Positions 10,584-19,208 of a stretch of DNA of 64,000 nt are shown in pieces. The first letter of the stretch is position 1; each line of letters opens with the position of its first letter. The translations under genes were made by a program, and so were the position numbers. The stretch is from assembly GCF_013778305.1 (NCBI RefSeq), contig NZ_JACEIC010000002.1:1511623-1575622 (forward strand), read 5' to 3'. Below the pieces are notes generated by a model. It saw only the letters and a program-made list of their open reading frames with translations. It ran no database searches and was not told where the DNA came from. This DNA comes from Nocardioides agri. Its GTDB lineage: Bacteria > Actinomycetota > Actinomycetes > Propionibacteriales > Nocardioidaceae.

Positions 10584-11927
10584 ATGCCAGCCACCGACAG
10601 CCTGCCGCGCCGCGTCCGGATCGGCTACGGCTCGGGGTCGGTCGCGACCGGTGCCTTCGGCACCGTGCCGGGACTGATGCTCCTGCCGTACCTCACCGAC
10701 AGTCTCGGCATCGCCGCGCTCGCCGCGGGCTTCATCGTGTTCCTGCCGAAGGCGTGGGACGTGGTGCTCAACCCGATCGCCGGCCGGATCAGCGACCGCA
10801 CCGTCGACCCCCGGGGTCCGCGCCGGCCGTGGCTGCTGCGCGCCGGGCTGCTGCTGGCCGCCGGGTTCGCGGTGCTCTTCGCCGCCCCCGGGATGGCGAC
10901 CTGGCTCGAGGCCGTGTGGGTGCTGGTGCTCTTCCTCGGCTGCGCGACGGCGTACGCGTTCTTCCAGGTGCCCTACGTCGCGATGCCCGCCGAGATCACG
11001 GACTCCTACGACGAGCGCACCCGGCTGATGACCTGGCGGGTCGCGATCCTGGCGTTCACGATCCTGCTCGCCGGCGCGAGCGCGCCCGCGATCCAGAACG
11101 CGGTCGGCGGCCGCGCCGGCTACCGGGTGATGGGCGTCGCGATCGCCGTGATCATCCTCGTCGGGGTCGTCAGCGCCTACGTCGGCACCCGGAGCGCTCC
11201 GGTGGCCGCGCCGCAGCCCGGCGCCGGGAGCCTGCGCGACCAGCTGCGCATCGTCGCCGAGGCCCGCGACTTCCGGTGGCTGCTCACCACCTTCGTCATC
11301 CAGGCGCTCGCCACCGGCTGCATGCTCGCCGGCGTCGACTACGTCGCCGAGAACGTGCTCGACAGCGACGCGGCCACCACGTTCCTCTTCGTCTGCTTCG
11401 TCGGCCCGGCATTGCTGCTCACGCCGGTGTGGAGCGCGGTCGGGACCCGCATCGGCAAGAAGCGGGGCTACGTCGCCAGCTCGCTCTTCCTCGCCGCCGG
11501 CGCGCTGGCCGCGGTCACCGCGCAGTCCGCGCCGGTCGGGGTGGTCTACCTCGCCGTGGTGCTCGTCGGCGTCGGGTACGCCGGCTGCCAGGTCTTCCCG
11601 ATGGCGATGCTCCCCGACGCCGCCGCCGTCGACGCGCGGCGTACCGGCTCCAACCGCGCCGGCGTCTACACCGGCGTGTGGACGGCCGGCGAGACGCTCG
11701 GCCTCGCGCTCGGCCCCGGGGTCTTCGCCCTGGTGCTCGCGCTGGGTGGCTACCGGTCCTCCACCGACGGCGACGTCGCCCAGCCGGACTCGGCGCTGAC
11801 CGCCATCACGCTCGGCTTCTCGCTGCTGCCGGCCGTGCTCGTGCTGCTCAGCCTGGTGTGGCTGCGCCGCTACTCCCTGGGGGTCGCCGACGTCGACGGC
11901 CGCACGGATGAGACGGTGACCGCGTGA
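10584..11927 (+). CDS. MFS/GPH-type sugar transporter
   Basis: Polytopic membrane protein (447 aa) with about 12 hydrophobic segments. It resembles the glycoside-pentoside-hexuronide:cation symporter branch of the major facilitator superfamily (early RIGYGSGSVATG, then PKAWDVVLNPIAGRISDRT). The substrate is unknown; relatives move sugars, glycosides or uronides. The stop codon overlaps the GTG of the next gene (GTGA), so transporter and PLP decarboxylase are made together. That suggests the imported compound or its product is decarboxylated or cleaved; this is inference. Confidence 0.85.
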   Translation: MPATDSLPRRVRIGYGSGSVATGAFGTVPGLMLLPYLTDSLGIAALAAGFIVFLPKAWDVVLNPIAGRISDRTVDPRGPRRPWLLRAGLLLAAGFAVLFAAPGMATWLEAVWVLVLFLGCATAYAFFQVPYVAMPAEITDSYDERTRLMTWRVAILAFTILLAGASAPAIQNAVGGRAGYRVMGVAIAVIILVGVVSAYVGTRSAPVAAPQPGAGSLRDQLRIVAEARDFRWLLTTFVIQALATGCMLAGVDYVAENVLDSDAATTFLFVCFVGPALLLTPVWSAVGTRIGKKRGYVASSLFLAAGALAAVTAQSAPVGVVYLAVVLVGVGYAGCQVFPMAMLPDAAAVDARRTGSNRAGVYTGVWTAGETLGLALGPGVFALVLALGGYRSSTDGDVAQPDSALTAITLGFSLLPAVLVLLSLVWLRRYSLGVADVDGRTDETVTA

Positions 11928-13348
11928 GCACTCCCCTCGACCGCCTGCGCGAGCTGCAGGCCGCCGACCTGCCGGTGCACGGTGGCCGCACCCTGGCCTA
12001 CGTCTACGACTCCGGGCTCGCCGACGTCGACCGGGTCGGCCGCGAGGCCGTGGCGGCGTACGCCGGCTCCAACGGGCTCGACCCGACGGCGTTCCCCAGC
12101 CTGCTCCAGATGGAGAACGACCTGGTCGGCTTCTACGCGGGGCTCGTGGACGCGCCCGACACCGTCGTCGGGAGCGTGACCTCCGGCGGCACCGAGTCGT
12201 GCCTGCTCGCCGTGCAGGGCGCCCGCGACAGCCGACCCGACGTCGAGCGCCCACGCATGGTCGTGCCGTCGACCGTGCACGCCGCCTTCCTCAAGGCGGC
12301 GCACTACTTCGGCGTCGAGGCCGTCGTGGTGCCGGTGGGCCCCGACTTCCGGGCCGACCCGGCGGCCATGCTCGCCGCCGTCGACGCCGACCCTGACCGG
12401 ACCGTGCTCGTGGTCGTGTCGGCGCCGTCGTACGCGCACGGCGTCGTCGACCCCGTCGCCGAGATCGCGCCGGCCGCCGCCGCCCGCGGCATCCGCTGCC
12501 ACGTCGACGCGTGCATCGGTGGCTGGGTGCTGCCCTACGCCGCCCGCCTCGGTCGCGAGGTCCGGCCGTGGACCTTCGCGGTCGACGGCGTCACCTCGAT
12601 CTCCGCCGACCTGCACAAGTACGGCTACACGCCCAAGGGCACCTCGCTGCTGCTGCACCGCACGCCGGAGCACCGCAAGCCGCAGTACTTTGCCTACGCC
12701 GACTGGCCGGGCTACACGATGCTGAACTCGACCATGCAGTCGACGAAGTCGGGCGGGCCCCTGGCCGGCGCGTGGGCCGTCGTGCAGTCGATCGGGGACA
12801 CGGGGTACGAGCTCCTCTCCCGAGAGGTCTTCGAAGCGGTCGACGCGATCGTGGCAGGGGTCACCGACATCGCCGGGCTGAGCGTCCTGGTGCCGCCGGA
12901 CTCGACGCTGGTCACGCTCGTCACGGACGCGTCGTGCGATCCCTTCACCGTGTGCGACGAGATGGGCGCGCGGGGCTGGTACGTCCAGCCGCAGATGTCC
13001 TACGCCGGGCACCCCGCGACCATCCACCTGTCGGTCAGCGCCGCGACCCTCGGCGGCGTCGCCGACTTCCTGACCGCCCTGCGTGCGTCGGTCGCCGCGG
13101 CCGTCGCCGCCGGGCCGGTCGCCGTCGACCCCGACGTGGCGGCGTTCATCGAGTCGCTCGACCCGGTCGCCCTCAGCGACGCCGACTTCGACGGGCTGCT
13201 CGTCGCGGCCGGCCTGATCGGCGGCGACGACCTCGCCCTCCCCGACCGGATGGCCGAGGTCAACGCGATGCTCGACCTCGCGTCACCGCGGATGCGCGAG
13301 GCGCTGCTGGTCGCGTTCCTCGACCGGCTGCAGCGGCCGAACCGGTAG
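11924..13348 (+). CDS. PLP-dependent decarboxylase / sphingosine-phosphate-lyase-like
   Basis: Fold-type I PLP enzyme of 474 aa. TSGGTESCLLAVQ binds the cofactor phosphate, HVDACIGGW holds the Asp that contacts the pyridine nitrogen, and the Schiff-base lysine is in SADLHKYGYTPKG. The pattern resembles group II amino-acid decarboxylases, particularly the sphingosine-1-phosphate lyase-like branch. The substrate is not deducible. It is translationally coupled to the upstream transporter by a GTGA overlap. Confidence 0.85.
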   Translation: MSTPLDRLRELQAADLPVHGGRTLAYVYDSGLADVDRVGREAVAAYAGSNGLDPTAFPSLLQMENDLVGFYAGLVDAPDTVVGSVTSGGTESCLLAVQGARDSRPDVERPRMVVPSTVHAAFLKAAHYFGVEAVVVPVGPDFRADPAAMLAAVDADPDRTVLVVVSAPSYAHGVVDPVAEIAPAAAARGIRCHVDACIGGWVLPYAARLGREVRPWTFAVDGVTSISADLHKYGYTPKGTSLLLHRTPEHRKPQYFAYADWPGYTMLNSTMQSTKSGGPLAGAWAVVQSIGDTGYELLSREVFEAVDAIVAGVTDIAGLSVLVPPDSTLVTLVTDASCDPFTVCDEMGARGWYVQPQMSYAGHPATIHLSVSAATLGGVADFLTALRASVAAAVAAGPVAVDPDVAAFIESLDPVALSDADFDGLLVAAGLIGGDDLALPDRMAEVNAMLDLASPRMREALLVAFLDRLQRPNR

Positions 13349-13362
13349 GGCCGGCGGCCGCT
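13332..13362. terminator. Bidirectional hairpin between convergent genes
   Basis: Perfect 8-bp arms (13332-13339 and 13355-13362), extended internally by CCGG/CCGG, overlap the last codons of both the PLP decarboxylase and the convergent PfkB gene. Confidence 0.45.
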
Positions 13363-14287
13363 AGCGCCGCTCGGCCTCAGCGGCGAACGCGACGACGCTG
13401 TCGAGCGAGTACGACCCGGCGTCGGTGCCGAGGCCGCCCGCGACCTGGGCGGCGGCGGCGCAGCCGAGCTCGGCGGCGCCGCGCAGGTCGCGACCGAGGG
13501 ACAGTCCGCGGAGGAAGCCGGCCGAGAACGCGTCGCCGCAGCCCGTGGTGTCGACGACCTCCACGGCGTACGCCGGCACCTCGATGACCTCGTCGGCCGT
13601 GACGACGAGGGCGCCGCGCGCGCCCTGGGTGACCGCGACGCAGCCGGCGCCGGCGTCGACCAGCGCGCGAGCGCCCTCGGCCAGCGAGGAGGCGCCGGTG
13701 AAGCCCAGCACCTGCTCGTCGTTGGGCAGGAGGTAGTCGGTGTGCGGCAGCGCGTCGGCGACCCACGCGAGCATGTCGGGATCGCCCGGCGCGAGGATGT
13801 CGAGCGAGGTGACGGCACCAGCGGCCCGGGCCTTGCCGAGCAGCTGGCCGGCGGCCTCGCCGCCGAGGAACTCCGGCCCGCCGAGGTGCAGGTGCGTGAC
13901 CGCGTCGAAGGCCGACGGGGGCAGGTCGTCGAGCGTGAACGCGCCGTTGGCGCCGATGCAGTGCCAGGCGGGGCGGTCGCCGTTGGGCCGCACGGGGATC
14001 ACCGACGACGACGTCTGGTGCTCGTCCTTGCGCACCAGGCCCGAGACGTCGACGCCCTCCCGGGTCAGCAGCGCGAGCAGCACGTCCGCGATCGGGTCGG
14101 TGCCGACGGCGCCGTACGACGTGACCTCGGCGCCGAGCCGGCTCAGCACGAGCGCCGTGCCACCCGCGGTGCCGGCGGCCGACATCCGGATCGTCTCCAC
14201 CAGCTGGCCGTCGGAGCCGGCCGGGATGGACTCGACCCCGATGACGTGGGTGTCGAGGACGTGGACGCCGACGGCGGCGATCTTCAT
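13361..14287 (-). CDS. PfkB-family carbohydrate kinase
   Basis: Ribokinase-like sugar kinase, 308 aa. The anion-hole signature DTTGCGDAFSAGFLRG near residue 255 contains the catalytic Asp, and an N-terminal glycine-rich segment contains GGTALVLSRLGAEV. AGGAGA precedes ATG 14287, and the start overlaps the upstream aldolase stop (ATGA). As third gene after a TetR regulator and a class II aldolase, it probably phosphorylates the sugar or sugar alcohol whose phosphate the aldolase then splits. The exact sugar is unknown. Confidence 0.88.
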   Translation of the reverse strand: MKIAAVGVHVLDTHVIGVESIPAGSDGQLVETIRMSAAGTAGGTALVLSRLGAEVTSYGAVGTDPIADVLLALLTREGVDVSGLVRKDEHQTSSSVIPVRPNGDRPAWHCIGANGAFTLDDLPPSAFDAVTHLHLGGPEFLGGEAAGQLLGKARAAGAVTSLDILAPGDPDMLAWVADALPHTDYLLPNDEQVLGFTGASSLAEGARALVDAGAGCVAVTQGARGALVVTADEVIEVPAYAVEVVDTTGCGDAFSAGFLRGLSLGRDLRGAAELGCAAAAQVAGGLGTDAGSYSLDSVVAFAAEAERR

Positions 14288-14922
14288 GCGTTCTCCTGGG
14301 TGGTCCCGTAGCTGCGGTTCAGTGCCTGGGTGACGACGTCGGCCTGCTGCTCCTCGGTGAGCGCGCGCGGCGCGCCCAGCGCGCTGGCGCGGTGGTGCAG
14401 GGTCGCGAGCCACTCGAGCAGCAGGGCGTGCTCGACGGCCTTGTCGAGCGTCGCGCCGATGGCCACCGAGCCGTGGTTGGCCATCAGCACGGCCGGGCGA
14501 CCCGCGAGCCCGGCCACGACGGCGCGGGCGAGCTCCGGCGTTCCGAAGGTCGCGTACGGCGCGACCGGGACCGCGCCGCCGAGCAGCAGCTGCTGGTAGT
14601 GCAGGACCGGCAGCTCGTCGAGGACGCAGGCGACGGCGGTCGAGTACGGCGCGTGCGTGTGCACCACGGCGGCGGCGTCGGTCGCGGCGTAGACGCCGAG
14701 GTGCAGGTCGAGCTCGGAGGTGGGCAGCAGCGCGCCGTCGAGGACCCGGCCGTCGAGCGACACGACCGTGACGTCGCCCGCGGTGCAGTCGCCGAGCACG
14801 ACGCCGGTGCCGGTCACGGCGACGCGGTCGCCGTCGCGGGCGGAGACGTTGCCCGCGGTGCCGACCAGGAGGCCCTCGGCCGCGAGCCGGCGCGCGGCGG
14901 CGGCCACCTGCTCCCGGATCAC
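14284..14922 (-). CDS. Class II aldolase/adducin family protein
   Basis: Zinc-dependent aldolase of 212 aa, similar to L-fuculose-1-phosphate or L-ribulose-5-phosphate processing enzymes. Visible motifs are GTAGNVSARDGD (phosphate binding), TSELDLHLGVY, the metal-binding HTHAPYS, and LMANHGSVAIG. GTG 14922 overlaps the TetR stop codon (GTGA). It likely yields dihydroxyacetone phosphate and an aldehyde from a phosphorylated sugar made by the downstream kinase. No sugar isomerase is present in the window. Confidence 0.88.
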   Translation of the reverse strand: MIREQVAAAARRLAAEGLLVGTAGNVSARDGDRVAVTGTGVVLGDCTAGDVTVVSLDGRVLDGALLPTSELDLHLGVYAATDAAAVVHTHAPYSTAVACVLDELPVLHYQQLLLGGAVPVAPYATFGTPELARAVVAGLAGRPAVLMANHGSVAIGATLDKAVEHALLLEWLATLHHRASALGAPRALTEEQQADVVTQALNRSYGTTQENA

Positions 14923-15569
14923 CGGCGCACTCCCGCGAGGCCGGCGGGCGTGGCGTAGCGCTCGAGGTAGGCGGTCATCATCACGATGCCCTCCTCGACC
15001 AGCGCTTCGTCGCCGGCGAGCCGCTCCTCGTAGGCCAGCTGGAAGATCCGGTCGCCGATCTCGAGCGCGAGCTCGGCGATCCGGAGGGTGAGGTCGTCGC
15101 TCGCGATCCCGATGTCGAGGGCGTAGCCGCGCAGGTCGTGAGCGAGCTGCTCGAGGTGGGCCCGACCGAACTGGTGCAGCGTCGCACTCGCCCGACCGCG
15201 CAGGTAGACCTCGACGAACGCCGGGCGGCGGCCGTAGACCTTCACGAAGGCCAGCATCGTCGTGCGCACCATCGAGGCGACGGACACGACGTCCAGCGCC
15301 TGCAGGTCGGCGGCGACCTGCGTGTCCATCTCTCCCATGTCTCGCTGGGCCAGAGCGACGAGGACGTCGTCCTTGTCGGCGAAGTACTGGTAGAGCGAGG
15401 CGACCGGCACCCCGGCGCCCGCGGCGAGGTCGCGGGTGGTCAGGGCGTCGACGCCGCGCTCGACCACGAGCCGCTCGGCGGCGTCGAGGATGTCCTCGAC
15501 CCGGCGGCGGCTGCGCTCCTGCTGGGGCACCCGCCGGATGACGGCGGGAGGCGTTCCGGCGACGGGCAT
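14919..15569 (-). CDS. TetR-family transcriptional regulator of the aldolase/kinase operon
   Basis: One-component regulator of 216 aa with an N-terminal TetR helix-turn-helix (ILDAAERLVVERGVDALTTRDLAAGAGVPVASLYQYF at about residues 26-62) and an all-helical ligand domain. It is the first gene of a three-gene overlapping operon, so it is probably an autoregulated repressor. A -10 element TACGCT lies 6 nt before its ATG, and an imperfect dyad lies just upstream. Confidence 0.92.
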   Translation of the reverse strand: MPVAGTPPAVIRRVPQQERSRRRVEDILDAAERLVVERGVDALTTRDLAAGAGVPVASLYQYFADKDDVLVALAQRDMGEMDTQVAADLQALDVVSVASMVRTTMLAFVKVYGRRPAFVEVYLRGRASATLHQFGRAHLEQLAHDLRGYALDIGIASDDLTLRIAELALEIGDRIFQLAYEERLAGDEALVEEGIVMMTAYLERYATPAGLAGVRR

Positions 15570-15575
15570 GGCGGG

Positions 15576-15612
15576 AGCGTAGGGCCAGAACCCGAATCTG
15601 ACACGGTTTCAG
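15576..15612 (-). promoter_or_regulatory. Promoter and candidate operator of the TetR operon
   Basis: On the minus strand, TACGCT (15576-15581) ends 6 nt before the TetR ATG, a leaderless layout. An imperfect inverted repeat CTGACACGGTTTCAG (15598-15612) lies where a repressor would block polymerase. Confidence 0.45.
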
Positions 15613-15644
15613 GTATTCCGGGGCTGGCCGACGAGCCCTCCCTG

Positions 15645-16136
15645 CTACGCGTGCCGGCGTACCGGGACCGCGCCCGGTCCCGGTCGCGGCGCGGCGTCGC
15701 GCCGCTCGACGATCACGTGGCCCTCCTCGCAGACCATCTCGGCGTGCACGACCGCCCCGCAGTCGCGGTGCGCGACCTCGACCGGCGGCCCGGCCGGGTC
15801 GGCGAGGTAGCGGGCGCCCCAGTCGGCGATGGCGACCAGCACCGGGTAGAGGTCGAAGCCCTTGGGGGTCAGCCGGTACTCGTGGCGCTCCCGCTTGCCC
15901 TCGGCGCGGTAGGGCACGCGGGTGAGGATGCCGTGCTCGACCAGCAGCGCGAGCCGGTCGCTGAGCACCTGGCGCGGGATGCCGCTGTGGCTGCGGATGT
16001 CCTCGAACCGGCGTACGCCGTTGATGACCTCGCGCAGCACGACGAAGGTCCAGCGCTCGCCGAGGATCGCCATCGCCCGGCCGACCGTGCAGTTGTCGGT
16101 CGACCAGGCCAGGGCCGGGATCTCAGTCGTGGTCAC
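15645..16136 (-). CDS. HxlR-family winged-helix transcriptional regulator
   Basis: HxlR-type regulator of 163 aa. The family core includes CTVGRAMAILGERWTFVVLREVINGVRRFEDI, followed by a winged helix with RQVLSDRLALLVEHGIL and EYRLTPKGFDLYPVL. An N-terminal Cys in NCTVGRAM is typical and often redox- or electrophile-sensing. GTG 16136 was chosen over the GTG 6 nt upstream because it lies exactly 6 nt after the TACGCT -10 element. The gene is divergent from a thioesterase gene, with a strong palindrome between them. Confidence 0.88.
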   Translation of the reverse strand: MTTTEIPALAWSTDNCTVGRAMAILGERWTFVVLREVINGVRRFEDIRSHSGIPRQVLSDRLALLVEHGILTRVPYRAEGKRERHEYRLTPKGFDLYPVLVAIADWGARYLADPAGPPVEVAHRDCGAVVHAEMVCEEGHVIVERRDAAPRPGPGAVPVRRHA

Positions 16137-16142
16137 GGTCAC

Positions 16143-16148
16143 AGCGTA
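16143..16148 (-). promoter_or_regulatory. -10 element of the HxlR gene (TACGCT)
   Basis: On the minus strand, TACGCT ends 6 nt before GTG 16136, predicting a leaderless message. Confidence 0.5.
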
Positions 16149-16153
16149 GGCGG

Positions 16154-16180
16154 GGCTGGGTCTGGTTGACAGACCCAGCC
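16154..16180. promoter_or_regulatory. Candidate HxlR operator
   Basis: Perfect 10-bp arms GGCTGGGTCT and AGACCCAGCC are separated by 7 nt, and a third half-site GGCTGGGTCC lies at 16191-16200. The dyad overlaps a TTGACA -35 (16166-16171) for the thioesterase gene and covers the upstream promoter region of the HxlR gene. Confidence 0.6.
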
Positions 16181-16200
16181 TTGAACGGGAGGCTGGGTCC

Positions 16201-16662
16201 GTGACCCAGACCCAGCCCCTCGACCTGGACGCCCTCGCCACCATGAGCGGCCTCGACCAGCTCATGGCGATGCGCGACGGCCTGCTGCCGCCGGCGCCGA
16301 TCGCGGAGACCCTCGGGATGGTGAACTTCGACGGCGAGCACGGCTCGATCTCGGTCGAGCTCGACCCCGAGCTGCGGCACTACAACCCGCTCGGCACCGT
16401 GCACGGCGGCGTCATCTCGACGCTGCTCGACACCGCCGCCGGGTGCTCGGTCCACTCGACGCTCGCCGCCGGCGAGGGCTACACGTCCCTCGACCTGACG
16501 GTGAAGTTCCTGCGGCCGGCGACCGTCGACTCGGGTCGGCTGCGGGCCGTCGGCACGGTCATCCAGCGCGGCCGTCGTACGGCGCTCGCGGAGGCGCAGC
16601 TCTTCGACGGCGCCGGCAAGCTGGTCGCGCACGCCACGTCGAGCTGCATGATCTTCTCCTAG
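16201..16662 (+). CDS. PaaI-family hotdog-fold thioesterase
   Basis: Hotdog-fold acyl-CoA thioesterase of 153 aa. The family signature NPLGTVHGGVISTLLDTAAG contains the HGG catalytic loop, with the acidic residue in LLDTAAG. A probable -35 TTGACA and a weak -10 (GAGGCT) 6 nt upstream again suggest a leaderless GTG start. Divergent arrangement with the HxlR regulator suggests HxlR controls it. The substrate is unknown; aromatic or medium-chain acyl-CoA are the usual ones. Confidence 0.86.
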   Translation: MTQTQPLDLDALATMSGLDQLMAMRDGLLPPAPIAETLGMVNFDGEHGSISVELDPELRHYNPLGTVHGGVISTLLDTAAGCSVHSTLAAGEGYTSLDLTVKFLRPATVDSGRLRAVGTVIQRGRRTALAEAQLFDGAGKLVAHATSSCMIFS

Positions 16663-16665
16663 AGT
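16660..16665 (+). promoter_or_regulatory. Leaderless-type -10 element (TAGAGT)
   Basis: TAGAGT overlaps the thioesterase stop codon and ends 6 nt before the GTG of ung. Confidence 0.5.
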
Positions 16666-16671
16666 TCCCCC

Positions 16672-17364
16672 GTGAGCGCGCTCGCGGGGTTGGTCGACAA
16701 GGGCCTGATGGCGCCGGACTGGGCGGCGGCGCTCGCGCCGGTCGACGACCAGGTCGCCGCGATGGGGCGGTTCCTCCGCGAGGCGCTGGCCGCGGGGCGC
16801 AGCTACCAGCCCAGCGGCGACCAGGTGTTCCGGGCCTTCGAGCGACCCCTGAACCAGGTGCGGGTGCTCATCGTCGGGCAGGACCCCTACCCCAACCCCG
16901 AGCACCCGATCGGGCTGAGCTTCGCCGTACGCCGCGACGTCTGGCCGCTGCCGCCGAGCCTGGTCAACATCTACCTCGAGCTGCGCGACGACCTCGGGAT
17001 CATGCCGCCGCGCCACGGCGACCTGACCGCGTGGGCCGACCAGGGCGTGATGCTGCTCAACCGCAGCCTCACCGTGCAGCCGGGCGCGTCCAACAGCCAC
17101 CGCGGGCGCGGCTGGGAGCCGATCACCGAGCAGGCCATCACCGCGCTCGCGGCGCGCGGCGGTCCGTGCGTGGCGATCCTGTGGGGCGCCGACGCCCGCA
17201 AGCTCCGGCCGCTGCTCGGCACGATCCCGGCCATCGAGTCGGCCCACCCGTCGCCGCTCTCGGCGTACCGCGGCTTCCTCGGCTCGCGGCCGTTCAGCCG
17301 GACCAACGAGCTGCTCGCCGAGCAGGGCGCTCCACCGGTGGACTGGTCGCTCCCGATGGAATAA
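16672..17364 (+). CDS. ung: Uracil-DNA glycosylase
   Basis: Family 1 UDG of 230 aa that excises uracil from DNA. The catalytic water-activating motif is [11 protein letters not shown] (near residue 63), and the uracil-binding/leucine-loop motif is [11 protein letters not shown] near residue 200. Length and motif spacing are normal. It has its own predicted leaderless promoter and is not obviously in an operon. Confidence 0.96.
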   Translation: MSALAGLVDKGLMAPDWAAALAPVDDQVAAMGRFLREALAAGRSYQPSGDQVFRAFERPLNQVRVLIVGQDPYPNPEHPIGLSFAVRRDVWPLPPSLVNIYLELRDDLGIMPPRHGDLTAWADQGVMLLNRSLTVQPGASNSHRGRGWEPITEQAITALAARGGPCVAILWGADARKLRPLLGTIPAIESAHPSPLSAYRGFLGSRPFSRTNELLAEQGAPPVDWSLPME

Positions 17365-17392
17365 AGTTTAAGTCTCAACCATTGGAGTGAGC

Positions 17393-18163
17393 ATGAACCG
17401 GATGCCCGCGCTCTACATCGGTCACGGCGCCCCGCCGCTCCTCGACGACCCCGTGTGGTCGGGCCAGCTCGCCGCGTGGGCGCAGGACCTCCCCCGCCCG
17501 AAGGCGATCCTCATCGTCAGCGCGCACTGGGAGTCCGCGCCGGTGATGCTCTCGGCGACCCCCGCCCCCCTGGTCTACGACTTCGGCGGCTTCGCGCCTC
17601 GCTACTACCAGATGACCTACGAGACGCCGGACGCCACGGCACTCGCCGCGCGGGTGGCCGCGATGATGCCGGCGTCCGAGCCGGTGCACCAGCAATCGAG
17701 CCGCGGGCTCGACCACGGCGCCTGGGTGCCGCTGAAGATCATGTACCCCGACGCCGACATCCCGGTCCTGCAGATGTCGCTGCCCACCGACGACCCGGTC
17801 AAGCTCATGGAGCTCGGCGCGCGCCTGCGGCCGCTGCGCGACGAGGGCGTCCTGATCATCGGGTCCGGGTTCCTCACCCACGGGCTGCCGTTCCTGACCG
17901 AGTGGCGCATCGACGCCGCCGTCCCCGGCTGGTCGTCGGACTTCGACGCCTGGGCCGGCGAGGCGCTCGCCCGCGGCGACGTCGACGCTCTCGCCGACTA
18001 CCGCCACCAGGCGCCCGGTCTGCCCTACGCCCACCCGACCGTCGAGCACTACACGCCGCTCTTCGTCACCCTCGGCGCCGCCACCACCCCCGACGAGCCC
18101 GGCCTCCAGGTCATCGACGGGTTCTGGATGGGCCTCTCGAAGCGCTCCCTCCAGGTCGCCTGA
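17393..18163 (+). CDS. Class III extradiol ring-cleavage dioxygenase (DODA/YgiD type)
   Basis: LigB-superfamily protein of 256 aa similar to 4,5-DOPA dioxygenase and YgiD. Metal and catalytic histidines are visible in ALYIGHGAPP, IVSAHWES, LDHGAWVPL and GSGFLTHGLP. These proteins cleave catechol-type rings or act as related zinc enzymes; the substrate here is unknown. ATG 17393 has GGAG at a suitable distance. The preceding 20 bp (17361-17380) are unusually AT-rich for this genome and may be the promoter. Confidence 0.85.
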   Translation: MNRMPALYIGHGAPPLLDDPVWSGQLAAWAQDLPRPKAILIVSAHWESAPVMLSATPAPLVYDFGGFAPRYYQMTYETPDATALAARVAAMMPASEPVHQQSSRGLDHGAWVPLKIMYPDADIPVLQMSLPTDDPVKLMELGARLRPLRDEGVLIIGSGFLTHGLPFLTEWRIDAAVPGWSSDFDAWAGEALARGDVDALADYRHQAPGLPYAHPTVEHYTPLFVTLGAATTPDEPGLQVIDGFWMGLSKRSLQVA

Positions 18164-18171
18164 GCCCGTCC

Positions 18172-18224
18172 CACCTGACCTGACGGTCGTGGATCCGGCA
18201 GATGCGCGACGCTCAGGTCAGGTG
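18172..18224. terminator. Bidirectional terminator hairpin
   Basis: Perfect 12-bp arms CACCTGACCTGA (18172-18183) and TCAGGTCAGGTG (18213-18224) lie between two convergent genes. Confidence 0.6.
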
Positions 18225-18229
18225 CGACG

Positions 18230-19186
18230 TCAACGGGTGATGTCGTCGAGCTCGACCAGGTCGGCCTCGGTCGGGCGCCAGCGGAGCGCGGCCGCGTTGG
18301 TGCGCACCTGGTCGCCGGACGTCGCGCCGGAGATCACCGAGGCGACCGCGGGCTGGGCGGCCAGGCCGGCGATGGCGACGTCGAGGGGCGACAGGCCGCG
18401 CGCTGCGGCGTACGACTCGACGGCCTCGATGCGGTCCCAGTCCGCCTTCGCGAGCCAGCCGGCCCGGCTCGGGTCCAGGTCGGCGCGAGAGCCGGCGGGC
18501 GCACGCTCGCCGCGGCGGTACTTGCCGGTGAGCAGGCCGTACTCCAAGGGGAAGAACGGCAGGATGCCGAGCCCGAACGCCTCGCAGGCCGGGGTGACCT
18601 CGGCCTCGACGGTGCGGTCGAGCAGCGAGTAGCGGTTCTGCACCGACACGAACCCCTCGAGGCCGGCGGTGCGGGCGGTCCAGGCGGCGTCGGCGACCTG
18701 CCAGCCGTCGAAGTTCGAGCAGCCGACGTAGCGGACCTTGCCCTCGCGCACCAGGTCGGTCAGCGCTGCCAGCGTCTCCTCGATCGGCGTGACGCCGTCG
18801 GGCTCGTGGAGCTGGTAGAGGTCGATGTGGTCGGTCCCGAGGCGGCGCAGCGAGGACTCGACCGCGCGGCGCAGGTAGCGGCGGGAGGCCCGCGCCCCGA
18901 AGTCGTCGCCGTTGGCACCCTGCATGTCCATGCCGAACTTCGTCGCCAGCACGAACTCCTCGCGCTGCCCCCGCAGCGCCTCGCCGAGCAGCTCCTCGCT
19001 GGCACCCGGCGGCGCGCCGTAGATGTCGGCGGTGTCGAGCAGCGTCACGCCGGTGTCGCGGGCGGCGCCCAGGATGTCGCGCACCCCGTCGAGGTCCACG
19101 CGCCGGCCGAACGCGTTGCAGCCGATGCCGACCGCGCTCACCATCAGCCCCGAGTCGCCCAGCGGGCGGTAGGTCATCTCGCTCAC
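18230..19186 (-). CDS. Aldo/keto reductase
   Basis: NADPH-dependent aldo/keto reductase-family protein of 318 aa. The TIM-barrel tetrad is visible: Asp in LLDTADIYG, Tyr in the same motif, Lys in VLATKFGMD, and His in DLYQLHEPD. VGCSNF is the following family motif. The YajO/oxidoreductase branch is likely; the substrate is unknown. The start is GTG 19186; ATG 19177 is an equally reasonable alternative. Confidence 0.87.
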   Translation of the reverse strand: MSEMTYRPLGDSGLMVSAVGIGCNAFGRRVDLDGVRDILGAARDTGVTLLDTADIYGAPPGASEELLGEALRGQREEFVLATKFGMDMQGANGDDFGARASRRYLRRAVESSLRRLGTDHIDLYQLHEPDGVTPIEETLAALTDLVREGKVRYVGCSNFDGWQVADAAWTARTAGLEGFVSVQNRYSLLDRTVEAEVTPACEAFGLGILPFFPLEYGLLTGKYRRGERAPAGSRADLDPSRAGWLAKADWDRIEAVESYAAARGLSPLDVAIAGLAAQPAVASVISGATSGDQVRTNAAALRWRPTEADLVELDDITR

Positions 19187-19208
19187 GGAAGCGACAGTAC
19201 GGCGTGCC

